Shown one piece after another: positions 54,423 through 63,170 of a stretch of 64,000 nt of DNA. The first letter of the stretch is position 1, and each line of letters opens with the position of its first letter. The DNA comes from Acidobacteriota bacterium (lineage in GTDB: Bacteria > Acidobacteriota > Terriglobia > Bryobacterales > Bryobacteraceae), in assembly GCA_016201205.1 (NCBI GenBank), contig JACQDF010000030.1, positions 26,302 through 90,301 of the forward strand, in the 5' to 3' direction. Position numbers and translations under genes: made by a program. The notes below the pieces were generated by a model that saw only the letters and a list, made by a program, of their open reading frames with translations, searched no databases and was not told the DNA's origin.

Positions 54423-55012
54423 GTCGTGACGGCCTCCTCGAGCTCATTGCGCAGAATCTTCAGGGCCGTGCGCACCCACGTCTTCACCGTCCCGAGCGGC
54501 TGTTTCATGCGCTCGGCCATCTCGGACTGCGACAGCCCTTCGTAATAAGCCATCTCGATCACCACGCGCTGGTTCGGCGTCAGCTTGGCGAAAGCTTCGC
54601 GCAACAGGCGCGCGCGGTCCGAATTCAGGATGTCGCGCTCGATGTTCACGAATGCGGACGGGTGTTCCATCACTCCTTCGAACTCGGAGGATTTCCGCGC
54701 CATCCGCCCGTCCACGGACCGCAGATAGTCGATGGCGCGGTTGCGGGCCACAGCCAAAATCCATGGCCCCATCGCCCCCTTCTCGTGATCGAAGAACTGG
54801 ACCCGGTTCCAGATGCGGAGGAAGGTCTCCTGCGCCAGGTCTTCGGCGACAGCCGCCTCTTTCACAATGCGGAAGATCACCGAGTAGACCAGTTTGCCGT
54901 AGCGGTCATACAGCTCCTCCATGGCCGGAGACTCGCGCCGCTTCAGCCTTTCAGCCAGATCGCTGTCATTGCGCGTATCAAACGCGGCGAGGAGGAACGC
55001 GAAAAACGTCAA
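54419..55012 (-). CDS. ECF RNA polymerase sigma factor, SigK/RpoE-like
   Basis: An ECF sigma factor of 197 residues. Region 2 is MEELYDRYGKLVYSVIFRIVKEAAVAEDLAQETFLRIW, with the -10 contact segment GPWILAVARNRAIDYLRS. Region 4 is LTPNQRVVIEMAYYEGLSQSEMAERMKQPLGTVKTWVRTAL. The start is TTG 55012, whose bases overlap the stop of the upstream DUF1501 gene (TTGA). This makes the sigma/anti-sigma pair the distal part of an operon with the DUF1549 and DUF1501 genes; it might be autoregulated through that operon. Confidence 0.92.
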   Translation of the reverse strand: MTFFAFLLAAFDTRNDSDLAERLKRRESPAMEELYDRYGKLVYSVIFRIVKEAAVAEDLAQETFLRIWNRVQFFDHEKGAMGPWILAVARNRAIDYLRSVDGRMARKSSEFEGVMEHPSAFVNIERDILNSDRARLLREAFAKLTPNQRVVIEMAYYEGLSQSEMAERMKQPLGTVKTWVRTALKILRNELEEAVTT

Positions 55013-56436
55013 GCAAGCAGTTCCTTGATCAATTGACCGCCATTGATGGTCGGCCGCTCCGCCCGCCCGTTGTGCAGGTAGGTGAGCCGTACGTGATCGA
55101 GACCCAGCAGGTGGAGGATGGTGGCGTGAATGTCATGCACGTGGTATGGCCGCTCGACGGCGCGCAAGCCGATTTCATCCGTTGCCCCGATGGCCTGCCC
55201 GGCTTGGATGCCCGCGCCCGCCATCCAGATGGTGAAGCCCCAGGGATTGTGATCACGCCCGTCGCCCTTCTCATTGAACGGCGTGCGGCCGAATTCACCG
55301 CCCCAAACGACGAGCGTGTCCCGGAGCAGTCCCCGAGCCTTCAGATCCGCCAGCAATCCCGCGATCGGCTTGTCGGACACGCGGCACCACTTGCCGTGGT
55401 TGCCCTCGATGTTGTTGTGGGCATCCCAGCCGCTGCCCGAGCCGCAGTAGAGCTCGACGAAGCGCACGCCCCGCTCGACCAGCCGCCGCGCCATCAGGCA
55501 GTTGCGGCCGAAGGCCTCGGTCTCGGAATCGTCCAGGCCATACATCTTCCTGGTGGCGTCAGTCTCTTTGCCAAGATCGACCGCCTCCGGACCGGCCGAC
55601 TGCATCTGGTACGCCAGCTCGTAGGCGCGAATCCGCGCATCGAGCTCGGTGTCATCCTGCTTGTCGACGCCCCACCGCTCGTTCAGCTCTTTCAGAAAAT
55701 CCAGCTTGCTGCGCTGCTGCGCCGCGCCGACGCCGCCGGGATTCTTCAAGTGCAGAATGGGCGTATCGCCCGTGCGGAACTGCGTCCCTTGGAACGCCGC
55801 CGGCATGAAGCCGGAGCTCCAGTTCTTGGGACCGCCCACCGGCTCGCGGTCATCAAGCAGAATCACGAAGGTGGGCAGATTGCGGTTGCCGCTGCCCAAA
55901 CCGTAGGTGACCCACGCGCCCATCGACGGCCGCCCGGCGAGAATGTCGCCGGTATTCATCTGGCAGACCGAGCCGACGTGGTTCAAGCCGTCGGCTTTCG
56001 ATGAGCGAATGACCGCCAGATCATCGGCGTGTTGTGCGATGTGCGGATACCAGTCGGAAATCCACAACCCGCTCCGGCCGTGTTGTTCCCACTTGCGCCT
56101 GCTGGCCATCAGCGTGTTGCCGGCGGTGCCCATCGCGGTGATCGGCCGCCCGAATGACTCCGGCATCGGCTGGCCGTTCAGCTTTTCGAGCACCGGCTTG
56201 CGGTCGAACAAATCGACGTGGCTTGGCCCGCCTTCCATGAACAGCCAGATGACCGATTTCGCCTTGGGCTGGTGATGAGCCGGCTTGGGCTCCATCGGGT
56301 CCTTCTTGGCCGCTCCGAGCAGTCCATCTTGCGCCAGCATCGAGCCCAGCGCGATTCCCGCCAGCCCGCTGCCGGCCTGGGTGAAGAATTCGCGTCGCGT
56401 TTGCACCTGCCAATGATGTCCGAGCTTGCGCAACAT
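55009..56436 (-). CDS. DUF1501-domain exported protein
   Basis: A protein of 475 residues with a twin-arginine leader (TRREFFTQAGSGLAGIALG). The sulfatase/alkaline-phosphatase-like fold of DUF1501 is visible in KSVIWLFMEGGPSHVDLFDRKP, VRFVELYCGSGSGWDAHNNIE, TLVVWGGEFGRTPFNEKGDGRDHNP and the tail HATILHLLGLDH. The metal-site pattern (Asp-His near DLFDRKP and GRDHNP) is kept. Family members sit next to DUF1549/DUF1553 proteins in Planctomycetes and Acidobacteria, and their joint function is unknown. AGGAGG is 5 bases before the ATG. It follows the DUF1549 gene by 9 bases and is coupled to the sigma gene. Confidence 0.9.
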   Translation of the reverse strand: MLRKLGHHWQVQTRREFFTQAGSGLAGIALGSMLAQDGLLGAAKKDPMEPKPAHHQPKAKSVIWLFMEGGPSHVDLFDRKPVLEKLNGQPMPESFGRPITAMGTAGNTLMASRRKWEQHGRSGLWISDWYPHIAQHADDLAVIRSSKADGLNHVGSVCQMNTGDILAGRPSMGAWVTYGLGSGNRNLPTFVILLDDREPVGGPKNWSSGFMPAAFQGTQFRTGDTPILHLKNPGGVGAAQQRSKLDFLKELNERWGVDKQDDTELDARIRAYELAYQMQSAGPEAVDLGKETDATRKMYGLDDSETEAFGRNCLMARRLVERGVRFVELYCGSGSGWDAHNNIEGNHGKWCRVSDKPIAGLLADLKARGLLRDTLVVWGGEFGRTPFNEKGDGRDHNPWGFTIWMAGAGIQAGQAIGATDEIGLRAVERPYHVHDIHATILHLLGLDHVRLTYLHNGRAERPTINGGQLIKELLA

Positions 56437-56445
56437 GACGGCCTC

Positions 56446-58641
56446 CTAATGCAGATACAGGAACTCGTTCGAGTTCAGGAGCATATGACAGAAGTCGGTG
56501 AAGCTCGCCTTGCGATCGCCGGTAATCTTGTCATGGCGGTCCAGAAACGCCAGCGCCGCCCGGGTCTCCTCCGCGTTCGGGGACCGCGCATAGACCAGCC
56601 GGTAAGCGCGCTCGATCTGCGCATCGGGGGACATGCCGGCATCGTTCTGCACGCGACGGGCGAGGTTGGAGGCTGAGCCCATCACGAGCTCATTGTTCAT
56701 CAGCTCGAGAGCCTGCCCGGCGGTGGTGGTGTTGTTGCGGCGGGCGCAGCTTTCATGCGTGTCGGGCATGTCAAACGCCTCGAACATCGGGTAGCGCGTG
56801 TTGCGCCTTACAAACACATATACGCTGCGGCGGTTGGCTTCGGATGGATCTTCGTCCTTCTTCCAGCCGCCCCGGGTTACAACGCCCGGCGGCAACGGAG
56901 GAAACACACCGGGGCCGTACATCTTGCTGTTCAGCGAGCCGCTCACGGCCAGCGTCGCGTCGCGGATGGTCTCGCCTTCCATCCGCTGGCGATTGAAGCG
57001 CCACAGCAGCTTGTTTTCCGGATCTTGCCTGGCCGCCGCTTCCTGCCATGCCGAAGACTGCCGGTATGTATTCGACAGAACGATCATGCGGTGCAGCTTC
57101 TTGATGCTCGAGCCGTTCTCGACGAACCGGGAGGCGAGATAGTCGAGCAGTTGCGGATGAGTGGGACGCTCGCCCATCAGGCCGAAATCGCTTGGCGTGG
57201 CCACCAGACCGCGGCCAAAGTGATAATGCCAGATCCGGTTCACGAGGACGCGCGCCGTCAGCGGGTTTTTCGGATCAGCGAGCCAGTTGGCCAGCGCCGT
57301 CCTGCGCCCTGACGAATTCAACCCTTCCGGCTTCACGATTTTCGCGGGCGACGGATCCAGAATGGTGAGGAAGCCCGGCTCGACCTCTTCTGTAGGCGCG
57401 CTGTAGTTGCCGATCGAGAGCACGAAGGTCTTTGGCGGATCGCTCTCGTTGTCGATCATGCCCTGCGCGACGGGCATTTCCGCCGGCTTGATGCTGTCGA
57501 ACACAGCCAGCTCTTTCTTGAGCTCCTGGTAGCGCTTTGCCGCGTCGCCCCTGAGCCGCTTGGCGCCTTCTTCTTCGGGATGCTCGACCTGAGGTCTGGC
57601 CTTATAGTACATGTGCCATTGGATCGGCGTGCGTTTTTCGGGGGACTCAAGGATGGCATCCTGAATCTCCGGCGGGAACTTGTCGAAGTTCTCCTGCCAC
57701 ATCCTCTTCATTTGCGGCTCGGCCAGGCGGCGCATCTCGGCCCGCAGGTCTTTCGTCTTGGCATCCCAGGCGGAGTATTTTGCCTGGTATTGATTGCGCG
57801 CCGCGGCGCCGGCCAGCGACAGGTTGTCCTCGATGCGCGTGTTGGCGAAGAACGCCTGCAAGCGGTAGTAGTCTTTCTGCAAGACAGGATCGAACTTGTG
57901 GTCGTGGCACTTGGCGCAGCCCATAGTCAGGCCCATGAACGCGGCGCCGACGGTGTCCGTGATATCGAACAGCAGCTCCTGGCGGCGCTGCATCAGATTG
58001 CGCGCGTTGCTCTCATCGGGAAAGTGCCTGTTGAAGCCGGTGGCGATCAGCGCCTGGGGATCGTTGGGATACAGCTCATCGCCGGCGATTTGCTCTTTGA
58101 GGAACCGGTCGTAGGGTTTGTCGGAATTAAAAGAACGAATGACGTAATCGCGGTAACGCCACACGTAGGGCCGTGTCTCGTCGCTCTTGAAGCCTTCGCT
58201 GTCGGCATAGCGGGCCAGGTCGAGCCAGTGCCGCGCCCATCGCTCGCCGTAACGCGGCGACGCCAGCAGGCGGTCGACGACTTTGGCGAACGCGTCCGGC
58301 GAATCATCCGCCAGCAACGCCTGCACCTCCTCGAGCGTGGGCGGAAGCCCGATCAGATCCAGCGTCACCCGCCTCAACAGCGTTGCTTTGCCGGCGGGCG
58401 GATTGGGATTCAGCCCTTTCTCTTCGAGCCTGGCAAGGATGAACGCGTCCACTTCCGTCTTCACCCACTGGCGCTGCCTGACGGCCGGTGCGTCCGGTGT
58501 TGCGACCGGCTGGAAGGCCCACCAGCGCTTTTGAAGCGCCGTGAACTCTTTCGGTTTGGACTCGGCGGCAATCAGCAGGGCAACGGACAGACCAAACCCT
58601 GCCAGCGCGGCCAGACGCATCCTACGGGAAGAAAGGCCCAT
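56446..58641 (-). CDS. DUF1549/DUF1553-domain exported protein
   Basis: A protein of 731 residues. The leader LAALAGFGLSVALLIAA is followed by the DUF1549 domain (WWAFQPVATPDAPAVR, LLRRVTLDLIGLPPTLEEV, YGERWARHWLDLARYADSEG), with the haem-like CAKCHDHKFDPV motif near residue 235. The DUF1553 domain lies in the second half (NPLTARVLVNRIWHYHFGRGLV, MGERPTHPQLLDYLASRF, RRNNTTTAGQALELMNN). The N-terminal cytochrome-like domain seen in many family members is missing; the mature protein starts directly at DUF1549. ATG 58641, with AGGAGG 9 bases upstream, is preferred over an upstream GTG at 58728, which would read through a repeat. Confidence 0.9.
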   Translation of the reverse strand: MGLSSRRMRLAALAGFGLSVALLIAAESKPKEFTALQKRWWAFQPVATPDAPAVRQRQWVKTEVDAFILARLEEKGLNPNPPAGKATLLRRVTLDLIGLPPTLEEVQALLADDSPDAFAKVVDRLLASPRYGERWARHWLDLARYADSEGFKSDETRPYVWRYRDYVIRSFNSDKPYDRFLKEQIAGDELYPNDPQALIATGFNRHFPDESNARNLMQRRQELLFDITDTVGAAFMGLTMGCAKCHDHKFDPVLQKDYYRLQAFFANTRIEDNLSLAGAAARNQYQAKYSAWDAKTKDLRAEMRRLAEPQMKRMWQENFDKFPPEIQDAILESPEKRTPIQWHMYYKARPQVEHPEEEGAKRLRGDAAKRYQELKKELAVFDSIKPAEMPVAQGMIDNESDPPKTFVLSIGNYSAPTEEVEPGFLTILDPSPAKIVKPEGLNSSGRRTALANWLADPKNPLTARVLVNRIWHYHFGRGLVATPSDFGLMGERPTHPQLLDYLASRFVENGSSIKKLHRMIVLSNTYRQSSAWQEAAARQDPENKLLWRFNRQRMEGETIRDATLAVSGSLNSKMYGPGVFPPLPPGVVTRGGWKKDEDPSEANRRSVYVFVRRNTRYPMFEAFDMPDTHESCARRNNTTTAGQALELMNNELVMGSASNLARRVQNDAGMSPDAQIERAYRLVYARSPNAEETRAALAFLDRHDKITGDRKASFTDFCHMLLNSNEFLYLH

Positions 58642-58698
58642 GGATACACCCCTCCTCAGAGCGTATGCTGGCGCTATTATATCACCGGTTCCAGCCTT

Positions 58699-58718
58699 TG
58701 AGGCCGCACCATAGCGGA
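58699..58718. repeat. 20-bp direct repeat, left copy
   Basis: TGAGGCCGCACCATAGCGGA. The right copy (59589-59608) differs at one position (G to C). The pair brackets the Phd-PIN toxin-antitoxin cassette with 870 bases between them. Confidence 0.8.
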
Positions 58719-58763
58719 TGTTTGACACCTGCCGCAGGTCAGGCTACTCTGATCTATAGACAC

Positions 58764-58777
58764 TGATTGATCAATCA
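58764..58777. promoter_or_regulatory. Palindromic operator candidate of the toxin-antitoxin operon
   Basis: TGATTGATCAATCA is a perfect 14-bp palindrome ending 23 bases before the antitoxin ATG, with a further half-site-like CAATCAG next to it. A TATAGA hexamer lies just upstream. Phd-type antitoxins normally repress their own promoter by binding such palindromes. Confidence 0.6.
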
Positions 58778-58800
58778 ATCAGATAAGAGAAAGGCCCACC

Positions 58801-59094
58801 ATGACCCGAAAAATTACCGCCGTTACCGCCCGAACCCAATTTGGCCAAATCATGGACCGGGCCGTCGAGCACAATGACCGCTTTCTTGTGGAGCGCAACG
58901 GCGAACCCGTCGTGCTCATCATGAGCGTGGTGGATTTTGTGAAGACGCTGGCTCCGGCCCCGGACTGGCTCAAGGACATCCAAGCGGACGCGAAACGGAA
59001 GGGACTAGACAAGCTCACGATGGTCGACATCGACGCCGAGATTGCAGCCGCCCGCCGCGAACGGCGTGAACGCAACAAGCAGCCCGGCGCATGA
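58801..59094 (+). CDS. Phd/YefM-type antitoxin
   Basis: An antitoxin of 97 residues. The N-terminal Phd/YefM fold is KITAVTARTQFGQIMDRAVEHNDRFLVERNGEPVVLIMSV, the DNA-binding and dimerising part. The charged C-terminal tail (MVDIDAEIAAARRERRERN) is likely unfolded until it wraps the toxin. The start has AAAGG upstream. The stop overlaps the toxin start (ATGA), giving the usual coupling. A palindromic operator lies in its short upstream region. Confidence 0.9.
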   Translation: MTRKITAVTARTQFGQIMDRAVEHNDRFLVERNGEPVVLIMSVVDFVKTLAPAPDWLKDIQADAKRKGLDKLTMVDIDAEIAAARRERRERNKQPGA

Positions 59095-59540
59095 TTCGGG
59101 TCATCCTCGATACCAACATCGTCGTTTCGGCTATGCTCCGATCCGGCGGTTTGCCGGAGGCCGTCCTCAATCTGGTCGTGGACCGGGTTGTGCAGCTCTG
59201 CATTTCCGAGCCGGTCATGGCCGAGTACGAAGAAGTGTTGCGCCGCCCTCAGCTCAAGATGCTCAAGATACACCCCGACAAGGTGACGACCGCTCTTGCC
59301 CGAATCCGGGAGGCCGGTTTGCTGGTCACTCCCACGACGCCCGTGACCGCCGCCAGTGATCCCGACGACAACATTTTCCTGGAGTGCGCCGCAGCCGCCG
59401 AAGCTCAATATTTGGTGACCGGCAACCAGGGCCACTTCCCCGCTGAAGTTTGGGGAAAAGTTCGGATTGTGACGGCGCGGCAATTCCTGGGGGACATTGC
59501 TCACACCCAACGCAGCAGCGACCCCTTGCCGGAAGCATGA
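59091..59540 (+). CDS. PIN-domain toxin (putative ribonuclease)
   Basis: A PIN-fold nuclease of 149 residues, predicted to cleave RNA with Mg2+. Acidic active-site residues are in place: Asp in VILDTNIVVSAML, Glu in EYEEVLRRPQL, and Asp/Asp in SDPDDNIFLECAAAA. The end strand AQYLVTGNQGHFP is the typical PIN closing segment. It is coupled to the antitoxin by ATGA. The annotated C-terminus (AHTQRSSDPLPEA) is likely disordered. Together the two genes form a type II toxin-antitoxin module carried on a cassette bounded by direct repeats. Confidence 0.9.
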   Translation: MIRVILDTNIVVSAMLRSGGLPEAVLNLVVDRVVQLCISEPVMAEYEEVLRRPQLKMLKIHPDKVTTALARIREAGLLVTPTTPVTAASDPDDNIFLECAAAAEAQYLVTGNQGHFPAEVWGKVRIVTARQFLGDIAHTQRSSDPLPEA

Positions 59541-59588
59541 GGGTGTATCAGGTGTTCCTTTATGGCCGAACTGGAATGGCTGACGCGC

Positions 59589-59608
59589 TGAGGCCCCACC
59601 ATAGCGGA
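59589..59608. repeat. 20-bp direct repeat, right copy
   Basis: TGAGGCCCCACCATAGCGGA, 19 of 20 positions identical to 58699-58718. It lies just upstream of the TonB-dependent receptor gene. Confidence 0.8.
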
Positions 59609-59658
59609 CAGGTGTGCCGTCTGATAGCATAAGGCCGAATCAACTCCAGGGGGGCCAC

Positions 59659-62600
59659 ATGGCTTCGATTTACCGATTCCTCTCTTGCTTGGTCCTGATG
59701 GCGCCTGCTTTCGCGCAGACCGACCGCGGGATCATCAACGGAACTGTCACGGACTCGACGGGGGCGGCTGTCCCGGACGCCCGGGTGGTCGCCACCAACG
59801 CCGCAACCAATATTGCGTTCACGACGCAGACCACCAGCACCGGCGACTACACCATCCCGACCCTGCCCGTCGGCGCTTACCAGCTTCGTGTGGAAAAGCA
59901 GGGTTTCAAGGCCGCCGTCAGGAGTGACATCACGGTCACCGCGGGCAGCACGGTGACGATCAACGCGCAGCTCGAGGTCGGCGCCACCACGGAGTCGATC
60001 CAGGTATCGGCCACGCTGGACCTGCTCCAGACTTCCAACGCCAAAGTCTCGACTGCTGTCTCCAACCGCCTGGTGGACGAGCTGCCGCTGGTGGTCGGCG
60101 GCGCCATGCGCGGAGCCTTTGACCTCGCTCTGATCACCCCGGAAGCCAACATGCCCAGCGACGATAACTTCAATGTCGGCGGCGGGCAAGGCGGGGCCTA
60201 CGGCGCCACGCTGGACGGCGTCTCGGTTCTGACGGGCCGTTTCAACTCGGTGCAGTGGGCCAATGTCAATACGCCGTCCGTCGATGCCATTACCGAGTTC
60301 GCCGTCGAGACCAACGGCTTTAAGGCGGAGTATGGCCGCGGACAGGGCGGCATGCTCACGTTCTCCTCCAAGTCCGGCTCGAACGAGTTTCATGGGACAG
60401 GGTATGAGTTCCTGCGCAACGACGCGCTCGACAGCCGCCGCTTCTTCGAGGACCAGAAGGGCAAGTACAAGCAGCATGATTTCGGCTGGAGCGCGGGCGG
60501 TCCTGTCTGGCTGCCGAAGATTTACAACGGCCGAAACAGGACCTTTTTCTTTGCCTCGGGCGAGTGGTTCCGCAACCGCGTCGGCGCCGGCAGCGGCCGC
60601 TTCAGCGTGCCCACGCCTGAAATGTACAACGGAGATTTTCGCAACTGGGTGGATGGCAACGGACGCCCGCTGCCGATCTATGATCCGGCCACCACGCAGC
60701 CGAGCGCATCCGGCGCTGGCTTCGTCCGGCAGCCATTCGCCAATAGCCAGATTCCTCAGGCCCGCTTCTCAACCATCGCCAGGAACTACGCCGCTCTCGT
60801 CAGGGACGTGCTCAAGATGAACAACGGCGCGGCGCCTGGGACCAGCGACTACGTTCGCAACAACTACATCAACAACGTCGGCACGGCGCTGGATCCTTGG
60901 ACCAAGTTCAGCATCAAAGCCGATCACAACTTCGGCCAGAACGACCGCGCCAGCTTTCTTTACAATTACGGCCTGCATGAGCGCCAGCCTGGGGCCGAGG
61001 GCTTCCCGGGACTGCCGTACCCGCTGAACGAAAACCGCGTCGACCAGCAGAAAAGTCACGTTTATCGCGGCACCTGGGACAAGGTGATCCGGCCGACGGT
61101 GGTGAACCACGTGTTCGGCGGCGTTAACTTCTGGAAGGAGTCCCACTTCGCGCAAACGGTCGACGGCGGCTGGGAGCAGAAAGGCATCTGTCTGAAGGGC
61201 TCCTGGGACTGCAACCGCAATCTGCTGATCGCCGAATTCTCCGATTACAACACCTGGGTGGCGCGCGCCTATGACGGTTCGGAAAACTTCCTTTTTTCGG
61301 CCGGCGACGACCTGAGCATCACGAAAGGCAAACACACCATCAAGATCGGCTACCTCTGGGAGCGCATTCACTACAACGGCTTCGGCCAGCAGACCATCGG
61401 CGGCCTGGTGCGTGGCGACCGGCGCTCGACCAGCATTCCTAACGACAACAACCTGTCCACCGGGGGAGGCAACGGATTTGCCTCGTTCCTGCTCGGCCAG
61501 GGCTTCCAGGGCGGCACGGAGAACGACCGCTTCGTCGGCCAGCAGTGGCGCAGCCACGCCTGGTATGTGCAGGACGATTGGAAACTGACTCCACGGCTGA
61601 CTTTGAACCTCGGCGTGCGGTATGAATGGACGCTGCCGCCCGTCGAGCAGACTGACAAGTGGAGCGACCTGGATCCGAAGCTGCCGAATCCCAAAGCGGA
61701 CAACTTGCCTGGCGCGCTCCGCTTTGCCGGCTTTGGCCCCGGCCGGGAGAACAAGCGGGCCATTGCGTCCGGCTGGTTCGGCGGCATCGGCCCGCGGGCT
61801 GGGATGGCCTATGCGCTGGACAGCAAGACGGTCATCCGCGCCAGCGCCGGCCGCAGCTTCGGCGTGGCCAAGACGATCACCGGAAGCGCTCACTTCGAGG
61901 GCTCGACTCTGGTGTTTTCCGCATCCAGCCTGGATAACGGGGTGACGCCCATCTTCCTGTACGATCAGGGGCTGCCGCCGTACACCCGGCCCCCGGTGAT
62001 CGATCCCGCTTTCTCCAACGGGGCCAGCCCTGCCTATTGGGACGGGGAGGCGGTTCGGTTGCCGGAAAACTACCAGTACACGCTCTCGGTGCAGCGCCAG
62101 CTCAGCAGCACGCTGGTTCTGGAGACCAGCTACAACGCCACCATCGGTGCGCATCTGGTGGCTGGCCTGAAGCGTTACAACCAGCTTCCGTTCAGCGTAC
62201 TGGAGCGCTATGGGCGCACGCTGCTCAGCAGCCCGGTGAACTCGGCGGCGGCGGCCGCCGCCGGAATTCGCTTGCCGTACCGCGATATCAACTGCCAGTT
62301 CAGCTCGACCTGCGCTCCGGTGAGCGTGGCGCAGGCGCTGCGCCCCTACCCACAGTTCCGCGACATCAACACCGCCTCGGGCGCCGGCGACAAGAGCGGG
62401 CACTCGAGCTATCATGCGCTGGTGATGAAGCTCGACAAGCGCTACGGGCAGGGGTTGACGGTGCAGGGCTCTTACGTGCTTTCGAAATTGATCACCGACG
62501 CCGACGGCTACAACCCGGACAACGCGACACTGGACCATTACAACCGGAGGCTGGAAAAATCGATCGGCGAATACGATCTCACCCATAACCTGAAGATGAC

Positions 62601-63141
62601 TTACATCTATGAGCTGCCGCTCGGCAAAGGCAAGAAATGGCTCACCGGCGGAGCGGCGGCGTGGATTCTGGGCAACTGGCGCATTGCAGGGAGCGAGTTC
62701 TACTCGAGCGGCTATCCGCTTCCGCTGTCCAACAGCGCCGCTCTGGGCGGCATCCTGTTTAACGGCCGCAGTGCGGCGACGGTCGGCACGTACGACGGCT
62801 GGATCGCGCAGACCGGCAACCCGAACTGGAAAGGCAGCGACCGCTTCTTCCAGCCGCCGTCTTTCTTCGGCCCACAGCCCACCGACCGCGCCGGCAACAC
62901 GACACGTCACAACCCCAAGGCGCGCCAGCAGTGGAACCTCAACGAGAATTTCTCGCTGGCCAAGACCTTCCCGGTCAGAGAAGCGTTGCGCCTGGATTTC
63001 CGCTGGGAGATGTTCAACGCCTTCAACCGCTTTCGTCCAGGCACGGGCAGCACGAATGTGCAGGATCCCAACTTCGGCCGCGTGCAGGGGCAGCTCAACG
63101 AGCCGCGGAGGATGCAACTCGGGCTGAAGCTGTATTTCTGA
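59659..63141 (+). CDS. Oar-like TonB-dependent receptor with carboxypeptidase-regulatory-like N-domain
   Basis: An outer-membrane transporter-like protein of 1160 residues. The signal peptide SIYRFLSCLVLMAPAFAQ is followed by a CarboxypepD_reg-type Ig domain (GIINGTVTDSTGAAVPDARVVATN, YTIPTLPVGAYQLRV). The plug region contains VDAITEFAVETNGFKAEYGRGQGG. The rest is a long barrel with many aromatic-rich strands, ending in RRMQLGLKLYF, the correct C-terminal Phe. This Oar-like family is greatly expanded in Acidobacteria, where it probably imports oligosaccharides or peptides. ATG 59659 with the G-rich site AGGGGGG is preferred over an in-frame start at 59614. Confidence 0.93.
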   Translation: MASIYRFLSCLVLMAPAFAQTDRGIINGTVTDSTGAAVPDARVVATNAATNIAFTTQTTSTGDYTIPTLPVGAYQLRVEKQGFKAAVRSDITVTAGSTVTINAQLEVGATTESIQVSATLDLLQTSNAKVSTAVSNRLVDELPLVVGGAMRGAFDLALITPEANMPSDDNFNVGGGQGGAYGATLDGVSVLTGRFNSVQWANVNTPSVDAITEFAVETNGFKAEYGRGQGGMLTFSSKSGSNEFHGTGYEFLRNDALDSRRFFEDQKGKYKQHDFGWSAGGPVWLPKIYNGRNRTFFFASGEWFRNRVGAGSGRFSVPTPEMYNGDFRNWVDGNGRPLPIYDPATTQPSASGAGFVRQPFANSQIPQARFSTIARNYAALVRDVLKMNNGAAPGTSDYVRNNYINNVGTALDPWTKFSIKADHNFGQNDRASFLYNYGLHERQPGAEGFPGLPYPLNENRVDQQKSHVYRGTWDKVIRPTVVNHVFGGVNFWKESHFAQTVDGGWEQKGICLKGSWDCNRNLLIAEFSDYNTWVARAYDGSENFLFSAGDDLSITKGKHTIKIGYLWERIHYNGFGQQTIGGLVRGDRRSTSIPNDNNLSTGGGNGFASFLLGQGFQGGTENDRFVGQQWRSHAWYVQDDWKLTPRLTLNLGVRYEWTLPPVEQTDKWSDLDPKLPNPKADNLPGALRFAGFGPGRENKRAIASGWFGGIGPRAGMAYALDSKTVIRASAGRSFGVAKTITGSAHFEGSTLVFSASSLDNGVTPIFLYDQGLPPYTRPPVIDPAFSNGASPAYWDGEAVRLPENYQYTLSVQRQLSSTLVLETSYNATIGAHLVAGLKRYNQLPFSVLERYGRTLLSSPVNSAAAAAAGIRLPYRDINCQFSSTCAPVSVAQALRPYPQFRDINTASGAGDKSGHSSYHALVMKLDKRYGQGLTVQGSYVLSKLITDADGYNPDNATLDHYNRRLEKSIGEYDLTHNLKMTYIYELPLGKGKKWLTGGAAAWILGNWRIAGSEFYSSGYPLPLSNSAALGGILFNGRSAATVGTYDGWIAQTGNPNWKGSDRFFQPPSFFGPQPTDRAGNTTRHNPKARQQWNLNENFSLAKTFPVREALRLDFRWEMFNAFNRFRPGTGSTNVQDPNFGRVQGQLNEPRRMQLGLKLYF

Positions 63142-63170
63142 TATGGGGCGACGTCAAGCCCCCACCGAGC

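Noticed and set aside
60769..63117. 782-codon minus-strand frame opposite the TonB-dependent receptor
   Set aside because: Antisense shadow; the receptor is complete on the plus strand and ends in Phe.
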